Assembly: GCA_910579145.1 (NCBI GenBank)
Contig: CAJTTQ010000116.1
Coordinates: 1 to 5,915 of the forward strand
From: an uncultured Eubacterium sp.
GTDB lineage: Bacteria; Bacillota; Clostridia; Lachnospirales; Lachnospiraceae
Length of the DNA: 5,915 bases
Direction: 5' to 3'
How positions within the stretch are numbered: the stretch's first letter is position 1; each line of letters begins with the position of its first letter. Made by a program: the position numbers and the translations under genes. The notes beneath the pieces are model-generated. The model was given only the letters and a program-made list of their open reading frames with translations, had not been told where the DNA came from and did not search any database. Shown here one piece after another: positions 1 through 5,915 of the stretch.

Positions 1-6
1 TTGATA

Positions 7-52
7 AAATCAGGGAGACGGTGCCCCGGAATGGACACCGTCTCCCTGATTT
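7..52 (-). terminator. Rho-independent terminator of the ABC transporter operon
   Basis: A perfect 17-base-pair inverted repeat (arms 7-23 and 36-52) encloses a 12-base loop; two further C-G pairs can form inside the loop after one mismatch. Read on the minus strand, the second arm runs into GATTTTATC, giving a short T tract, and the first arm begins with AAAT. It lies 33 bases after the P2 stop codon, where the operon should end. The T tract is modest but the stem is long and GC-rich. In the plus direction the hairpin is followed by TTGG, so it would terminate transcription from the left less well. A smaller inverted repeat (57-61 with 69-73, CTGTC/GACAG) lies between it and P2. Confidence 0.88.
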
Positions 53-85
53 GGAACTGTCATTTCCCGACAGCCCCTTATATCA

Positions 86-2518
86 CTAGTTATTCCTCTG
101 CACCCTCAAAGAAATACTCTCATCCCCATATCCCCGGTATAAAACAAGTACGATCCCGATACATAGTAAGAATAATGCAGCAACACAGGCAGTAAACTCC
201 AAAACTGGATATTGAACGACAAAATATTCCATCCTCTCCTGCATCCCCCTGCCTGTCAGAAAGAAAATCCCACCACCCAAACCTGCTGTCAGCGCAGTTA
301 TGATGAGGCTGTAAAAAACGCCTTCCAGAAGCAGCATGTTTTTAAGCTGTTTCCTTGTAAGTCCGATGCTCTCCATTACCGCAAACTCTCTCGTCCTGAC
401 TGTCAGTCCTGTGATGGTAACATCCACATAATTGACAATACCCATAAGGAGCAGGATCACGCATAAAGCTCCCATCACCAGCCGGTTCGAATTAATATAA
501 TCGCTCATTTCCTGCAAAATATCATTTTTAAGTACTATATGAAGTGAGCGTTGATCTTCATTGCCGTATGGATCCGGTTTATATTGTTCGTTATATTTTT
601 CCACGATTTTTTTTACTTCGCGCCCCAGATCAAGCCTGCTGCCTGATTGTGCTTTTAGGGACACGCAAAAATTTTGTTCTTCAATCTGTAACTTTTGAAA
701 CCCTTTTTCACTGGTCAATAAGTAAACTAAATCATCAAACCTCGCTGTGTATTGGATATCCGGCAGCTTTTCCAGCTGCAAGTCCAAATATCCGCAAAAG
801 CGCATATGCCTTGCTTGTTGTCCATACACAATATCATAAATCTTCAGTGGCATGCCAACGGTATCTTTGCTCATCTCTATCTGCGCAGGGGAAAGCAGAT
901 GATCGTGCAGCAAAATCATACCATCGCCATCTATCACCGTTTCCACATCCAGATACAACGCCTGTTCTTTTGCGATCGCCTTTAAATCTGTTTCCAGATT
1001 GTCCCGAATAGGATCGAATACCGGCTCATCTACCAAAATTTCCCCAAAACCGCCCCTCGAAATATTGCTGTTCTCAATACCGGGAAGAGCCAGGATTTGA
1101 TCCAGGATTTCATTTGGAAAAAGGATATGCCGATTAAACTCCTGACACTCTTCAGCTGTAAAAAGCGTGCCCACGTAAATATCCGGATGCTCATATTCAA
1201 TCTGATTGCTCGTGTCTGCCCCCCTGGAAATCATGACTACGGCAAGCGATGCGATCAGTCCCAAGCTAAGGCAGGCCGCGCTCACAAAATAACGTCTTTT
1301 AAAACGCATGATGCTTCGCCAAGCCATGTGTGTGAGCAAAAACTTCTGCTTCCGGTTCACTTTTGTCACATCTTTCCACCCATCTCCACTCGCCGCCTGA
1401 TCCATATAAGTGACTGCCTCGATTGGCGTCAATTTCACAGTACGGCGGATGGCAAGAGCAGAACTAAAGTACGCTACTACGCCGCAGAAGAGGAAAGATA
1501 CTGCCAGCAGGATCGGACGGAAGGTAATCATCCCTGACGCGCTTCCAAATCGATGGAGATACATTTTGGACAATAATACTGGTATGACTACGAGCGCGAT
1601 CACCACCCCCATCAGGGCACCGATTACACTTCCCCGCAGGACGATCCTTCTCATCTGCCAGTAGACAATGCTGCAAATCTGTCTCCTCGTTGTACCAAGC
1701 GTTTTCAAAAGTCCGTATTCGCGGATACTCCGCTCAAAAGAAATGTGGAGAACATTATAGATCAGAAGCCCCACACTCGTTAAAATAACGACCGCCAGTA
1801 TCAATATCGTATCAACTCCACCTGCCAGCACAAACATCGCCTGCCATCCAGCCGTGTCAGACACAAAAAACTTCTGGCTTGTGTCGCGCATCTCAATATC
1901 CTGATAAAGTCTTTGCTCGACCGTGATACCCTTTAACCGGTCATCCTGTCTCAGATACAGCGTCAGATCCAGTTCCTCTTTTCCCGGAACGGAATCTAGA
2001 AATGACTGCGAAAAATACGCATCCGGCCGACCATACTGGGCGGTGGCAATATACTCCGTATAATATCCGGAAAGGACGAAATCGAATACTTCCACTTCGT
2101 TACTCTCATCCAAAAAACCGACAGGGAATGATAATTTCATGCCCACTTGTGGATCTGTAATACCTACCGCTTCCAAGGCCCTCACGGGAAGCATGACCTC
2201 CCTCTTCCCTCGTGGATAATTCCCATGAATATCTGTAAAAGCCGGCTTTTTGATCTTTTCCCAGGTGACATCATCAATGACCGCGCATCTGGCTTCCGAC
2301 ATGACACCAAACCAAACACATCTTCCGACATCCTTGATATATGAAAGTTCCTGTATTTGTTCATACTGTTCCTCCGTCGCCCTCTCGAGCCTTGTGTTCG
2401 ATACCACACCCCGCTTCCTTGCCTCACGCAGCATATCGGTCTCGAACTTCCCGGCAGCAAAACTGAACACACAAAACAGTGCCATAACGGCAAACGCGAC
2501 GGCTCCCATCAGGATCAT
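86..2518 (-). CDS. FtsX-family ABC transporter permease P2, paralogue of P1, with altered N-terminus
   Basis: A membrane permease of the MacB/FtsX type, probably partnering the upstream ATPase; substrate unknown. From ATG 2518 it has 810 residues. Hydrophobic segments lie near 2-22, 235-257, 292-315, 336-357, 409-430, 679-699, 728-754 and 774-794, with extracellular domains at about 23-234 and 431-678. The two cytoplasmic coupling segments typical of FtsX domains are REYGLLKTLGTT (266-277) and REFAVMESIGLT (710-721). P2 aligns with P1 over its whole length, at roughly 70-80% in the N-terminal third by eye. Relative to P1 it lacks 24 N-terminal residues, including the cytoplasmic LAKKQYDAEKKR-type segment, and about 20 residues after LET (508-510). 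The start is uncertain: ATG 2518 is the first ATG in frame and has no good ribosome binding site, whereas the site at 2581-2588 serves an upstream ATG now out of frame. The remaining frame is open to TAG at 86. It is either a functional shortened permease or a recent pseudogene. Confidence 0.85.
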   Translation of the reverse strand: MILMGAVAFAVMALFCVFSFAAGKFETDMLREARKRGVVSNTRLERATEEQYEQIQELSYIKDVGRCVWFGVMSEARCAVIDDVTWEKIKKPAFTDIHGNYPRGKREVMLPVRALEAVGITDPQVGMKLSFPVGFLDESNEVEVFDFVLSGYYTEYIATAQYGRPDAYFSQSFLDSVPGKEELDLTLYLRQDDRLKGITVEQRLYQDIEMRDTSQKFFVSDTAGWQAMFVLAGGVDTILILAVVILTSVGLLIYNVLHISFERSIREYGLLKTLGTTRRQICSIVYWQMRRIVLRGSVIGALMGVVIALVVIPVLLSKMYLHRFGSASGMITFRPILLAVSFLFCGVVAYFSSALAIRRTVKLTPIEAVTYMDQAASGDGWKDVTKVNRKQKFLLTHMAWRSIMRFKRRYFVSAACLSLGLIASLAVVMISRGADTSNQIEYEHPDIYVGTLFTAEECQEFNRHILFPNEILDQILALPGIENSNISRGGFGEILVDEPVFDPIRDNLETDLKAIAKEQALYLDVETVIDGDGMILLHDHLLSPAQIEMSKDTVGMPLKIYDIVYGQQARHMRFCGYLDLQLEKLPDIQYTARFDDLVYLLTSEKGFQKLQIEEQNFCVSLKAQSGSRLDLGREVKKIVEKYNEQYKPDPYGNEDQRSLHIVLKNDILQEMSDYINSNRLVMGALCVILLLMGIVNYVDVTITGLTVRTREFAVMESIGLTRKQLKNMLLLEGVFYSLIITALTAGLGGGIFFLTGRGMQERMEYFVVQYPVLEFTACVAALFLLCIGIVLVLYRGYGDESISLRVQRNN

Positions 2519-2573
2519 GTGGCGCTTTTTGTCCGCGTCATACTGCTTCTTCGCCAGGTGCGTTATTCTTCAT
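2515..2573 (-). other. Frame-shifted relic 5' end of P2 with two overlapping mini-ORFs
   Basis: The ATG at 2571-2573 sits 7 bases after a good ribosome binding site and begins with the same 12 bases as P1 (ATGAAGAATAAC). P1 then has 17 bases that P2 lacks, after which the sequences align again at GCACCTGGCG. The ATG therefore reads only MKNNAPGEEAV and stops at TGA (2538-2540). That stop overlaps an ATG (ATGA, 2538-2541) reading MTRTKSAT, whose TGA overlaps the ATG of the long P2 frame (ATGA, 2515-2518). The P2 frame itself could extend upstream through THLAKKQYDADKKRH to a TGA at 2570-2572, but has no ATG, GTG or TTG there. Seen directly: the missing bases and overlaps. Inferred: P2 translation by reinitiation or coupling, or loss of P2 expression. 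Confidence 0.8.
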
Positions 2574-2580
2574 GCTGCAT

Positions 2581-2588
2581 CCCCCTTA
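2581..2588 (-). promoter_or_regulatory. Ribosome binding site before the relic P2 start; overlaps P1 stop
   Basis: Minus-strand TAAGGGGG, 7 bases before the ATG at 2573. Its TAA is the stop codon of P1. It matches the ribosome binding site of P1 (TAAGGGG) and is followed by the same GCAG-ATGAAGAATAAC context, so it was copied with the permease. It serves the relic ATG, not ATG 2518, which is why the real start of P2 is uncertain. Confidence 0.75.
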
Positions 2589-5129
2589 ATCCGCATAAAT
2601 CCGCAGCCTCAAAGAGATACTCTCCTCCCCGTACCTGCGGTACAAAATAAGTACGATCGCGATGCACGACAGGAATAATGCGGCGGCGCAGACGGCAAAC
2701 TCCACAACCGGATATTGAACGACAAAATATGCCATCTTCTCCCGCATCACCTTTCCGATCAGAAAGAAAATCCCTCCCCCGGCTATACCCGTCAATACGG
2801 TAATGATCAGGCTAAAGAAAATACCTTCTAAGATCAGCATGTTCCTCAGCTGTATTCTCGTCAGCCCGATACTTTCCATCACGGCAAATTCCTTCTTTCT
2901 CACCGCCAGACCAGTGATCGTGACATCCATATAATTGACAATGCCCATGAAAAGAAGGATGGCACACAGTACCCCGAGTACCAGCTGGTTCGAGACGATA
3001 TAATCGCTCATTTCCTGCAGGATATCGATCTTTAGCATTAACTCAAGCGAGCGATAATCCTCATTCCCATATTCGTCAGGTCCATACTGCCTATTATACT
3101 CTTCTACGATCTTCTCCACCTCCCGGCCCAGAGAAACCCTGCTGCCGGATTCGGCTTGAAGTTCGATAAAAAAATTCTGTTCCATTATCTTTATATTTTG
3201 AAATCCCTTTTCGCTTATCAGAAAATATGCACTATCATTTCCCATCCATGTATAGTAGATTTCCGGCAGATTTTCCTGCTGAAGATCCAAATAACCGCAA
3301 AAACGCACATCTCTTTTCTCATTCCCGGCACCATAAATTCCTAACGTCATGCCAACCGTATCTTTACTCATCTCGATCTGGGCATGGGAAAGCAGATGGT
3401 CATGCAGCAGGATCACTCCCTCGCCACGGATCACCGCATCCACATCCAGATACAGCCCCTGTTCGTCTGCAAACGCCTTTAACTGATCCAGGTATTGATC
3501 ACTCATGATCTGGATCGTACAGGGCGTGCGGTAAAAATGGATCTCGGTTTCCAAATCTTCCCGGATCAAATCGAGTGCTTTTTCCTCCACTAACACCTCT
3601 GCAAAGCCGCCCCGCGCGACAAAGCTGTTCTCAATGCCAGAAAGCGCCTGTATGTGATCCCGGAGTGTATCAGGAAACAATAGGTGCGGATTAAATTCCT
3701 CATACATATCTGCGGATATCTTTGTAGTAACACAAACATCCGGGTGATCATATTCGATCTCATTCCTTGTGTCGGATCCCCTAGAAATCATCACGACACC
3801 AAGCGAAACGATCAACCCCATGCTAAGACAGGCCGCGCTGATGAAAAACCGCTTCTTAAAACGCATGATATTTAGCCAAGCCATCTGCGGCAAGGAGACT
3901 TTCCCCGCCATACTTTTCCTATGCGTGCTGCCGGCTGCCTTTTCCCGATAGGTGACAGCCTCGATCGGCGTCAGTTTAACGGTGCGCCGGATGGCAAGCG
4001 CGGAACTGACCCATGTAACGATAGCGCTAAACAGGACGGATACGGCCAGAAGAAGCGGACGGAACGTGATCATTCCAGCCGCGCTGCCAAACCGGTAAAG
4101 ATACATTTTGGACAATAGGAGCGGCATTACCATGACCGCGATCAATACGCCCGCCAAAGCGCCGACCAGACTCCCCCAAAAAACAATCGTCCTCAACTGG
4201 CAGAACACAATGCCCCAAAGCTGTTTCCCCGTCGTGCCGATCGTCTTTAAAAGTCCGTATTCGCGAATATTGCGGTCAAAGGAAATATGAAGTACGTTGT
4301 AGATCAGAAGCCCTGCACTGGCTAAAATAACAAACGCCAGTATCAATACGGTATCAAACCCTCCCGCCAGCGTAAAATACGCCACATTTTCCGCCGTGTC
4401 AAATCCCAGGAACTGCTGGCTTACATCTCGCATTTCTATATCCTGATACAGATCATTCTCGACCGTTCTCCCATCGATCCGGTCATTTTGTCTCATATAC
4501 AGCGTCAGATCCAGCTGCCCATCGTCAAGAGAATCCAAAAACGCCTGCGAAAAATACGTATCCGGCGGCCCATAAAAGGCGGTGGCAATATACTCGGTAT
4601 AATAGCCGGACAGGACGAAATCATAGTCTCCCTCTCCGTTCTTTTCGTTTAAAAAGCTGATCGGAAGTGACAGTTCCATCCCCACCTGTGGATCTGTGAT
4701 CCCTACCGCCTTCAGGGCACGCATGGGAAGCATCACCTCTGTTTTTTCCTGTGGATAATTCCCATGAATGTCTGTAAACGCCGGTTTCTTGATCTTTTCC
4801 CAGGCTGTACCGTCAATGACCGTGCACCTTGTACCCAGTGTATCTCCAAATCTCACACATCGTCCGACATCTTTGATATACGGTAGTTTTTTGATCTGTT
4901 CGTATTGTCCCTCTGTCGCGCGCTCGAGCGATGTATTTGATACGACACCTCGCTCCCTCGCCTCGCGCAGCATATCGGTTTCAATCTTCCCGGAGGCAAA
5001 ACTGAACACGCAAAACAGTGTCATAACCGCAAACGCAACCGCCCCGGTCAGGATCAAGCAGCGCTTTTTTTCCGCGTCATACTGCTTTTTCGCCAGGTGC
5101 ACGATTACTTTTTTATTGTTATTCTTCAT
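2586..5129 (-). CDS. FtsX-family ABC transporter permease P1 (two FtsX domains, 8 predicted TM helices)
   Basis: The intact permease of the operon, 847 residues. It should form the membrane path or force-transmitting part driven by the ATPase; substrate unknown. A basic cytoplasmic start (1-23, with LAKKQYDAEKKR) precedes TM1 (25-46). Extracellular domain 1 spans about 47-258, followed by TM2-4 near 259-280, 314-338 and 358-380. The second half repeats the plan: TM5 427-448, extracellular domain 2 about 449-714, then TM6-8 near 715-735, 766-790 and 810-830. Coupling segments for the ATPase are REYGLLKTIGTT (289-300) and KEFAVMESIGLT (746-757); RRTVKLTPIEAV (381-392) follows TM4. This is the two-domain 8-helix layout, not the 10-helix BceB layout. 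The start is ATG 5129, with TAAGGGG 8 bases upstream, and it overlaps the ATPase end by 11 bases, implying translational coupling. The stop TAA begins the P2 ribosome binding site. Helix limits are estimates from hydrophobicity. Confidence 0.93.
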   Translation of the reverse strand: MKNNNKKVIVHLAKKQYDAEKKRCLILTGAVAFAVMTLFCVFSFASGKIETDMLREARERGVVSNTSLERATEGQYEQIKKLPYIKDVGRCVRFGDTLGTRCTVIDGTAWEKIKKPAFTDIHGNYPQEKTEVMLPMRALKAVGITDPQVGMELSLPISFLNEKNGEGDYDFVLSGYYTEYIATAFYGPPDTYFSQAFLDSLDDGQLDLTLYMRQNDRIDGRTVENDLYQDIEMRDVSQQFLGFDTAENVAYFTLAGGFDTVLILAFVILASAGLLIYNVLHISFDRNIREYGLLKTIGTTGKQLWGIVFCQLRTIVFWGSLVGALAGVLIAVMVMPLLLSKMYLYRFGSAAGMITFRPLLLAVSVLFSAIVTWVSSALAIRRTVKLTPIEAVTYREKAAGSTHRKSMAGKVSLPQMAWLNIMRFKKRFFISAACLSMGLIVSLGVVMISRGSDTRNEIEYDHPDVCVTTKISADMYEEFNPHLLFPDTLRDHIQALSGIENSFVARGGFAEVLVEEKALDLIREDLETEIHFYRTPCTIQIMSDQYLDQLKAFADEQGLYLDVDAVIRGEGVILLHDHLLSHAQIEMSKDTVGMTLGIYGAGNEKRDVRFCGYLDLQQENLPEIYYTWMGNDSAYFLISEKGFQNIKIMEQNFFIELQAESGSRVSLGREVEKIVEEYNRQYGPDEYGNEDYRSLELMLKIDILQEMSDYIVSNQLVLGVLCAILLFMGIVNYMDVTITGLAVRKKEFAVMESIGLTRIQLRNMLILEGIFFSLIITVLTGIAGGGIFFLIGKVMREKMAYFVVQYPVVEFAVCAAALFLSCIAIVLILYRRYGEESISLRLRIYAD

Positions 5130-5799
5130 ACTGCCAACCCCTTACCCTGCCATCTTCAATGCGGATGATGCGGTCCGTCATCTGGGCGATCTCCTCATTA
5201 TGCGTCACGATCACGATCGTCTGATGGAACTTGGCGGCGCTTGATTTCATCAGGCCTGCGACTTCCGTCCCCGTTACCGAGTCCAGATTCCCGGTTGGCT
5301 CATCGGCGAGGATCACGGCCGGTTTTGTGGACAGTGCCCTTGCAATCGCCACTCTCTGCTGCTGTCCGCCGGAAAGCATATGCGGCATACTGTCCAGTTT
5401 TTCGCGCAGCTTCAGCGTGTCGATGATACTGTAAAAAAACGTCTCATCGACCTCCCTCCCGTCCAGCTGCAGCGGCAGCACGATGTTTTCATACACATTC
5501 AGCACGGGAACGAGATTATAATTCTGAAACACGAACCCGATATTCCTTCTTCGGAAAATGGTCCGCTCATCGTTTTTCAATTTACCGACATCCTCGCCCC
5601 GGACGATCACGTCACCCTCTGTAGGATCATCGAGACACCCCAGCATATTAAGAAGCGTCGTCTTACCACTTCCGGACGATCCCGTAATGGAGACAAACGC
5701 GCCGTCTTCTATCGAAATAGAAATTCCGTCCAGTGCGCGCACCTCACCCGACGGAATCTGATAGATTTTTTTTAATCCTCTCGTTTCTAATACATTCAT
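5119..5799 (-). CDS. ABC transporter ATP-binding protein, MacB/LolD type
   Basis: The cytoplasmic ATPase that dimerises and hydrolyses ATP to drive the permease(s), 226 residues, the usual length for this family. All motifs are present: Walker A GSSGSGKTT (40-48, Lys46), Q-loop Gln92 in FVFQNYNL, signature LSGGQQQR (142-149), Walker B VILADEP (162-168) with catalytic Glu167, D-loop NLD (171-173) and switch His200 in VTHN. Together with the LSGGQQQRVAIARAL and ADEPTGNLD stretches these place it in the MacB/LolD/FtsE group that works with FtsX-type permeases. The start chosen is ATG 5799, which has AGGAGG at a 7-base spacing. A longer frame from ATG 5835 would add 12 residues but overlaps the -10 element and lacks a ribosome binding site. 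It is first in the operon and overlaps P1 by 11 bases. It is the only ATPase here, so P1 and P2 must share it or P2 is unused. Substrate and gene name cannot be assigned. Confidence 0.96.
   Translation of the reverse strand: MNVLETRGLKKIYQIPSGEVRALDGISISIEDGAFVSITGSSGSGKTTLLNMLGCLDDPTEGDVIVRGEDVGKLKNDERTIFRRRNIGFVFQNYNLVPVLNVYENIVLPLQLDGREVDETFFYSIIDTLKLREKLDSMPHMLSGGQQQRVAIARALSTKPAVILADEPTGNLDSVTGTEVAGLMKSSAAKFHQTIVIVTHNEEIAQMTDRIIRIEDGRVRGWQYEE
5138..5144 (-). promoter_or_regulatory. Ribosome binding site of P1 inside the ATPase gene
   Basis: Minus-strand TAAGGGG, 8 bases before ATG 5129, lying within the last codons of the ATPase gene. It supports the P1 start and coupling to ATPase translation. 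The same heptamer recurs at the P1/P2 junction and after P2. Confidence 0.7.
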
Positions 5800-5806
5800 T
5801 TTGATC

Positions 5807-5812
5807 CCTCCT
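5807..5812 (-). promoter_or_regulatory. Ribosome binding site of the ATPase gene
   Basis: A consensus AGGAGG (in ACAGGAGGGATC on the minus strand) ends 7 bases before ATG 5799. It decides the start in favour of MNVLETRGL over the upstream in-frame ATG at 5835. Confidence 0.9.
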
Positions 5813-5833
5813 GTCTTTTTCTTTTGTAATTTC

Positions 5834-5842
5834 ATTTTAACA
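5834..5842 (-). promoter_or_regulatory. Extended -10 promoter element of the operon
   Basis: Minus-strand TGTTAAAAT reads as an extended -10 (TG-N-TAAAAT), with the hexamer at 5834-5839. Transcription would start near 5827, leaving a leader of about 28 bases that contains the AGGAGG. At the 17-base spacing the -35 position reads AGTAGA, a poor match to TTGACA, and it falls inside the direct repeat. This fits a promoter that needs an activator. It is a prediction from sequence alone. Confidence 0.6.
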
Positions 5843-5847
5843 GGAAG

Positions 5848-5866
5848 TACTTACAATCTACTTACA
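5848..5866 (-). promoter_or_regulatory. Direct-repeat operator, probably for an OmpR/PhoB-type response regulator
   Basis: Two identical 8-base units, TGTAAGTA-GAT-TGTAAGTA on the minus strand (plus-strand units 5848-5855 and 5859-5866), are spaced 11 bases start to start, about one helical turn. The array covers the expected -35 region and ends 8 bases before the -10 hexamer. Tandem direct repeats with 11-base spacing over a weak -35 are typical of OmpR/PhoB-family regulators, which often control this type of ABC transporter in Bacillota. The repeat is seen directly; the regulator is inferred and not in the window. Confidence 0.6.
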
Positions 5867-5915
5867 TTTTTTTATTTTCAGGGAATTGCTAAGGAAGGAA
5901 CATAGAAATCTCGAG

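Larger units (their letters stand above)
74..5144 (-). repeat. Tandem duplication of the permease gene bounded by TAAGGGG heptamers
   Basis: P1 and P2 are diverged direct repeats of about 2.5 kb. The minus-strand heptamer TAAGGGG occurs at 5138-5144, 2582-2588 and 74-80, giving units of about 2,556 and 2,508 bases. I found no other copy of it on reading the window. The first two copies are followed by similar sequence (GCAG, then ATGAAGAATAAC); the third follows the P2 stop and precedes the terminator. P1 and P2 tails agree to about CTTTGAGG-TGC and then differ. This is what unequal recombination between two short direct repeats flanking one ancestral permease would leave, with a hybrid junction in the middle. 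Many silent and amino-acid differences show the duplication is not recent. Confidence 0.7.

Noticed and set aside
10..63. Small minus-strand frame after P2 (ATG 63, 17 codons, MTVPNQGDGVHSGAPSP) preceded by TAAGGGG
   Set aside because: Most of it is the terminator hairpin arms read as codons; the heptamer is better explained as the duplication boundary.
57..73. Small inverted repeat CTGTC-GACAG between P2 and the terminator
   Set aside because: Only five base pairs with a 7-base loop; not enough to call a separate element.
544..1011. Plus-strand open frames opposite P1, P2 and the ATPase (for example 544-1011, 1097-1537, 2250-2678, 4768-5244)
   Set aside because: They lie antisense to well-supported genes, show no recognisable domain, and their compositions look like translations of the opposite strand of membrane-protein genes.
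2534..2545. Programmed +1 frameshift at GTA-TGA-C restoring the P2 N-terminus, similar to the RF2 gene's UGA-C site
   Set aside because: The stop context UGAC is suggestive and a +1 shift there would enter the P2 frame, but the tRNA on GUA would re-pair poorly on UAU, and no suitably placed internal ribosome binding-like sequence or conservation evidence supports it.
5800..5835. Longer ATPase start at ATG 5835 (MKLQKKKTGGIK extension)
   Set aside because: The codon overlaps the -10 hexamer, has no ribosome binding site, and the family start with AGGAGG lies at 5799.
5867..5915. Possible start of a divergent plus-strand gene (AAGGAAGG near 5891)
   Set aside because: No start codon follows within the window, so the sequence only resembles a ribosome binding site by composition.

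Overview
The window holds one complete three-gene ABC transporter operon, read on the minus strand (right to left). It runs from a promoter near the right edge to a strong hairpin terminator at the left edge. The order is: direct-repeat operator and extended -10 promoter (about 5834-5866), a MacB/LolD-type ATPase (5119-5799), a long FtsX-type permease P1 (2586-5129), a second closely related permease P2 (86-2518), and the terminator (7-52). Mid-range base composition, AGGAGG-type ribosome binding sites, tight gene overlaps and this ATPase plus long two-domain FtsX permease layout suggest a Gram-positive Bacillota, most likely a clostridial gut-type lineage such as Lachnospiraceae. That assignment is an inference; no rRNA or marker gene is present.

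The ATPase has every nucleotide-binding motif and should power the transporter. Each permease has about eight membrane helices arranged as two repeats of one helix, an extracellular domain and three helices, so one chain could form a complete membrane part with an ATPase dimer. P1 overlaps the ATPase by 11 bases. P1 and P2 are clearly tandem duplicates. A TAAGGGG heptamer sits at the start of P1, at the P1/P2 junction and just after P2, which fits duplication between short direct repeats. The substrate cannot be read from the sequence. Relatives export lipids, peptides or antimicrobials, or act as mechanotransmission devices.

The most unusual part is the start of P2. The ribosome binding site and first four codons (M-K-N-N) match P1, but 17 bases present in P1 are missing directly afterwards, so the old start codon runs out of frame and stops after 11 codons. 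The remaining ~810 codons are open. P2 may now start at an internal ATG (2518) reached through two successive ATGA stop/start overlaps, or it may be freshly broken. P2 also lacks about 20 residues of its second extracellular domain that P1 keeps.

The operator has two TGTAAGTA units 11 bases apart just upstream of an extended -10 without a recognisable -35. This suggests activation by an OmpR/PhoB-type response regulator, whose genes may lie outside the window to the right. I see no mobile element, CRISPR array, RNA gene or other clearly novel system. Apart from the short flanks, all sequence is coding on the minus strand.
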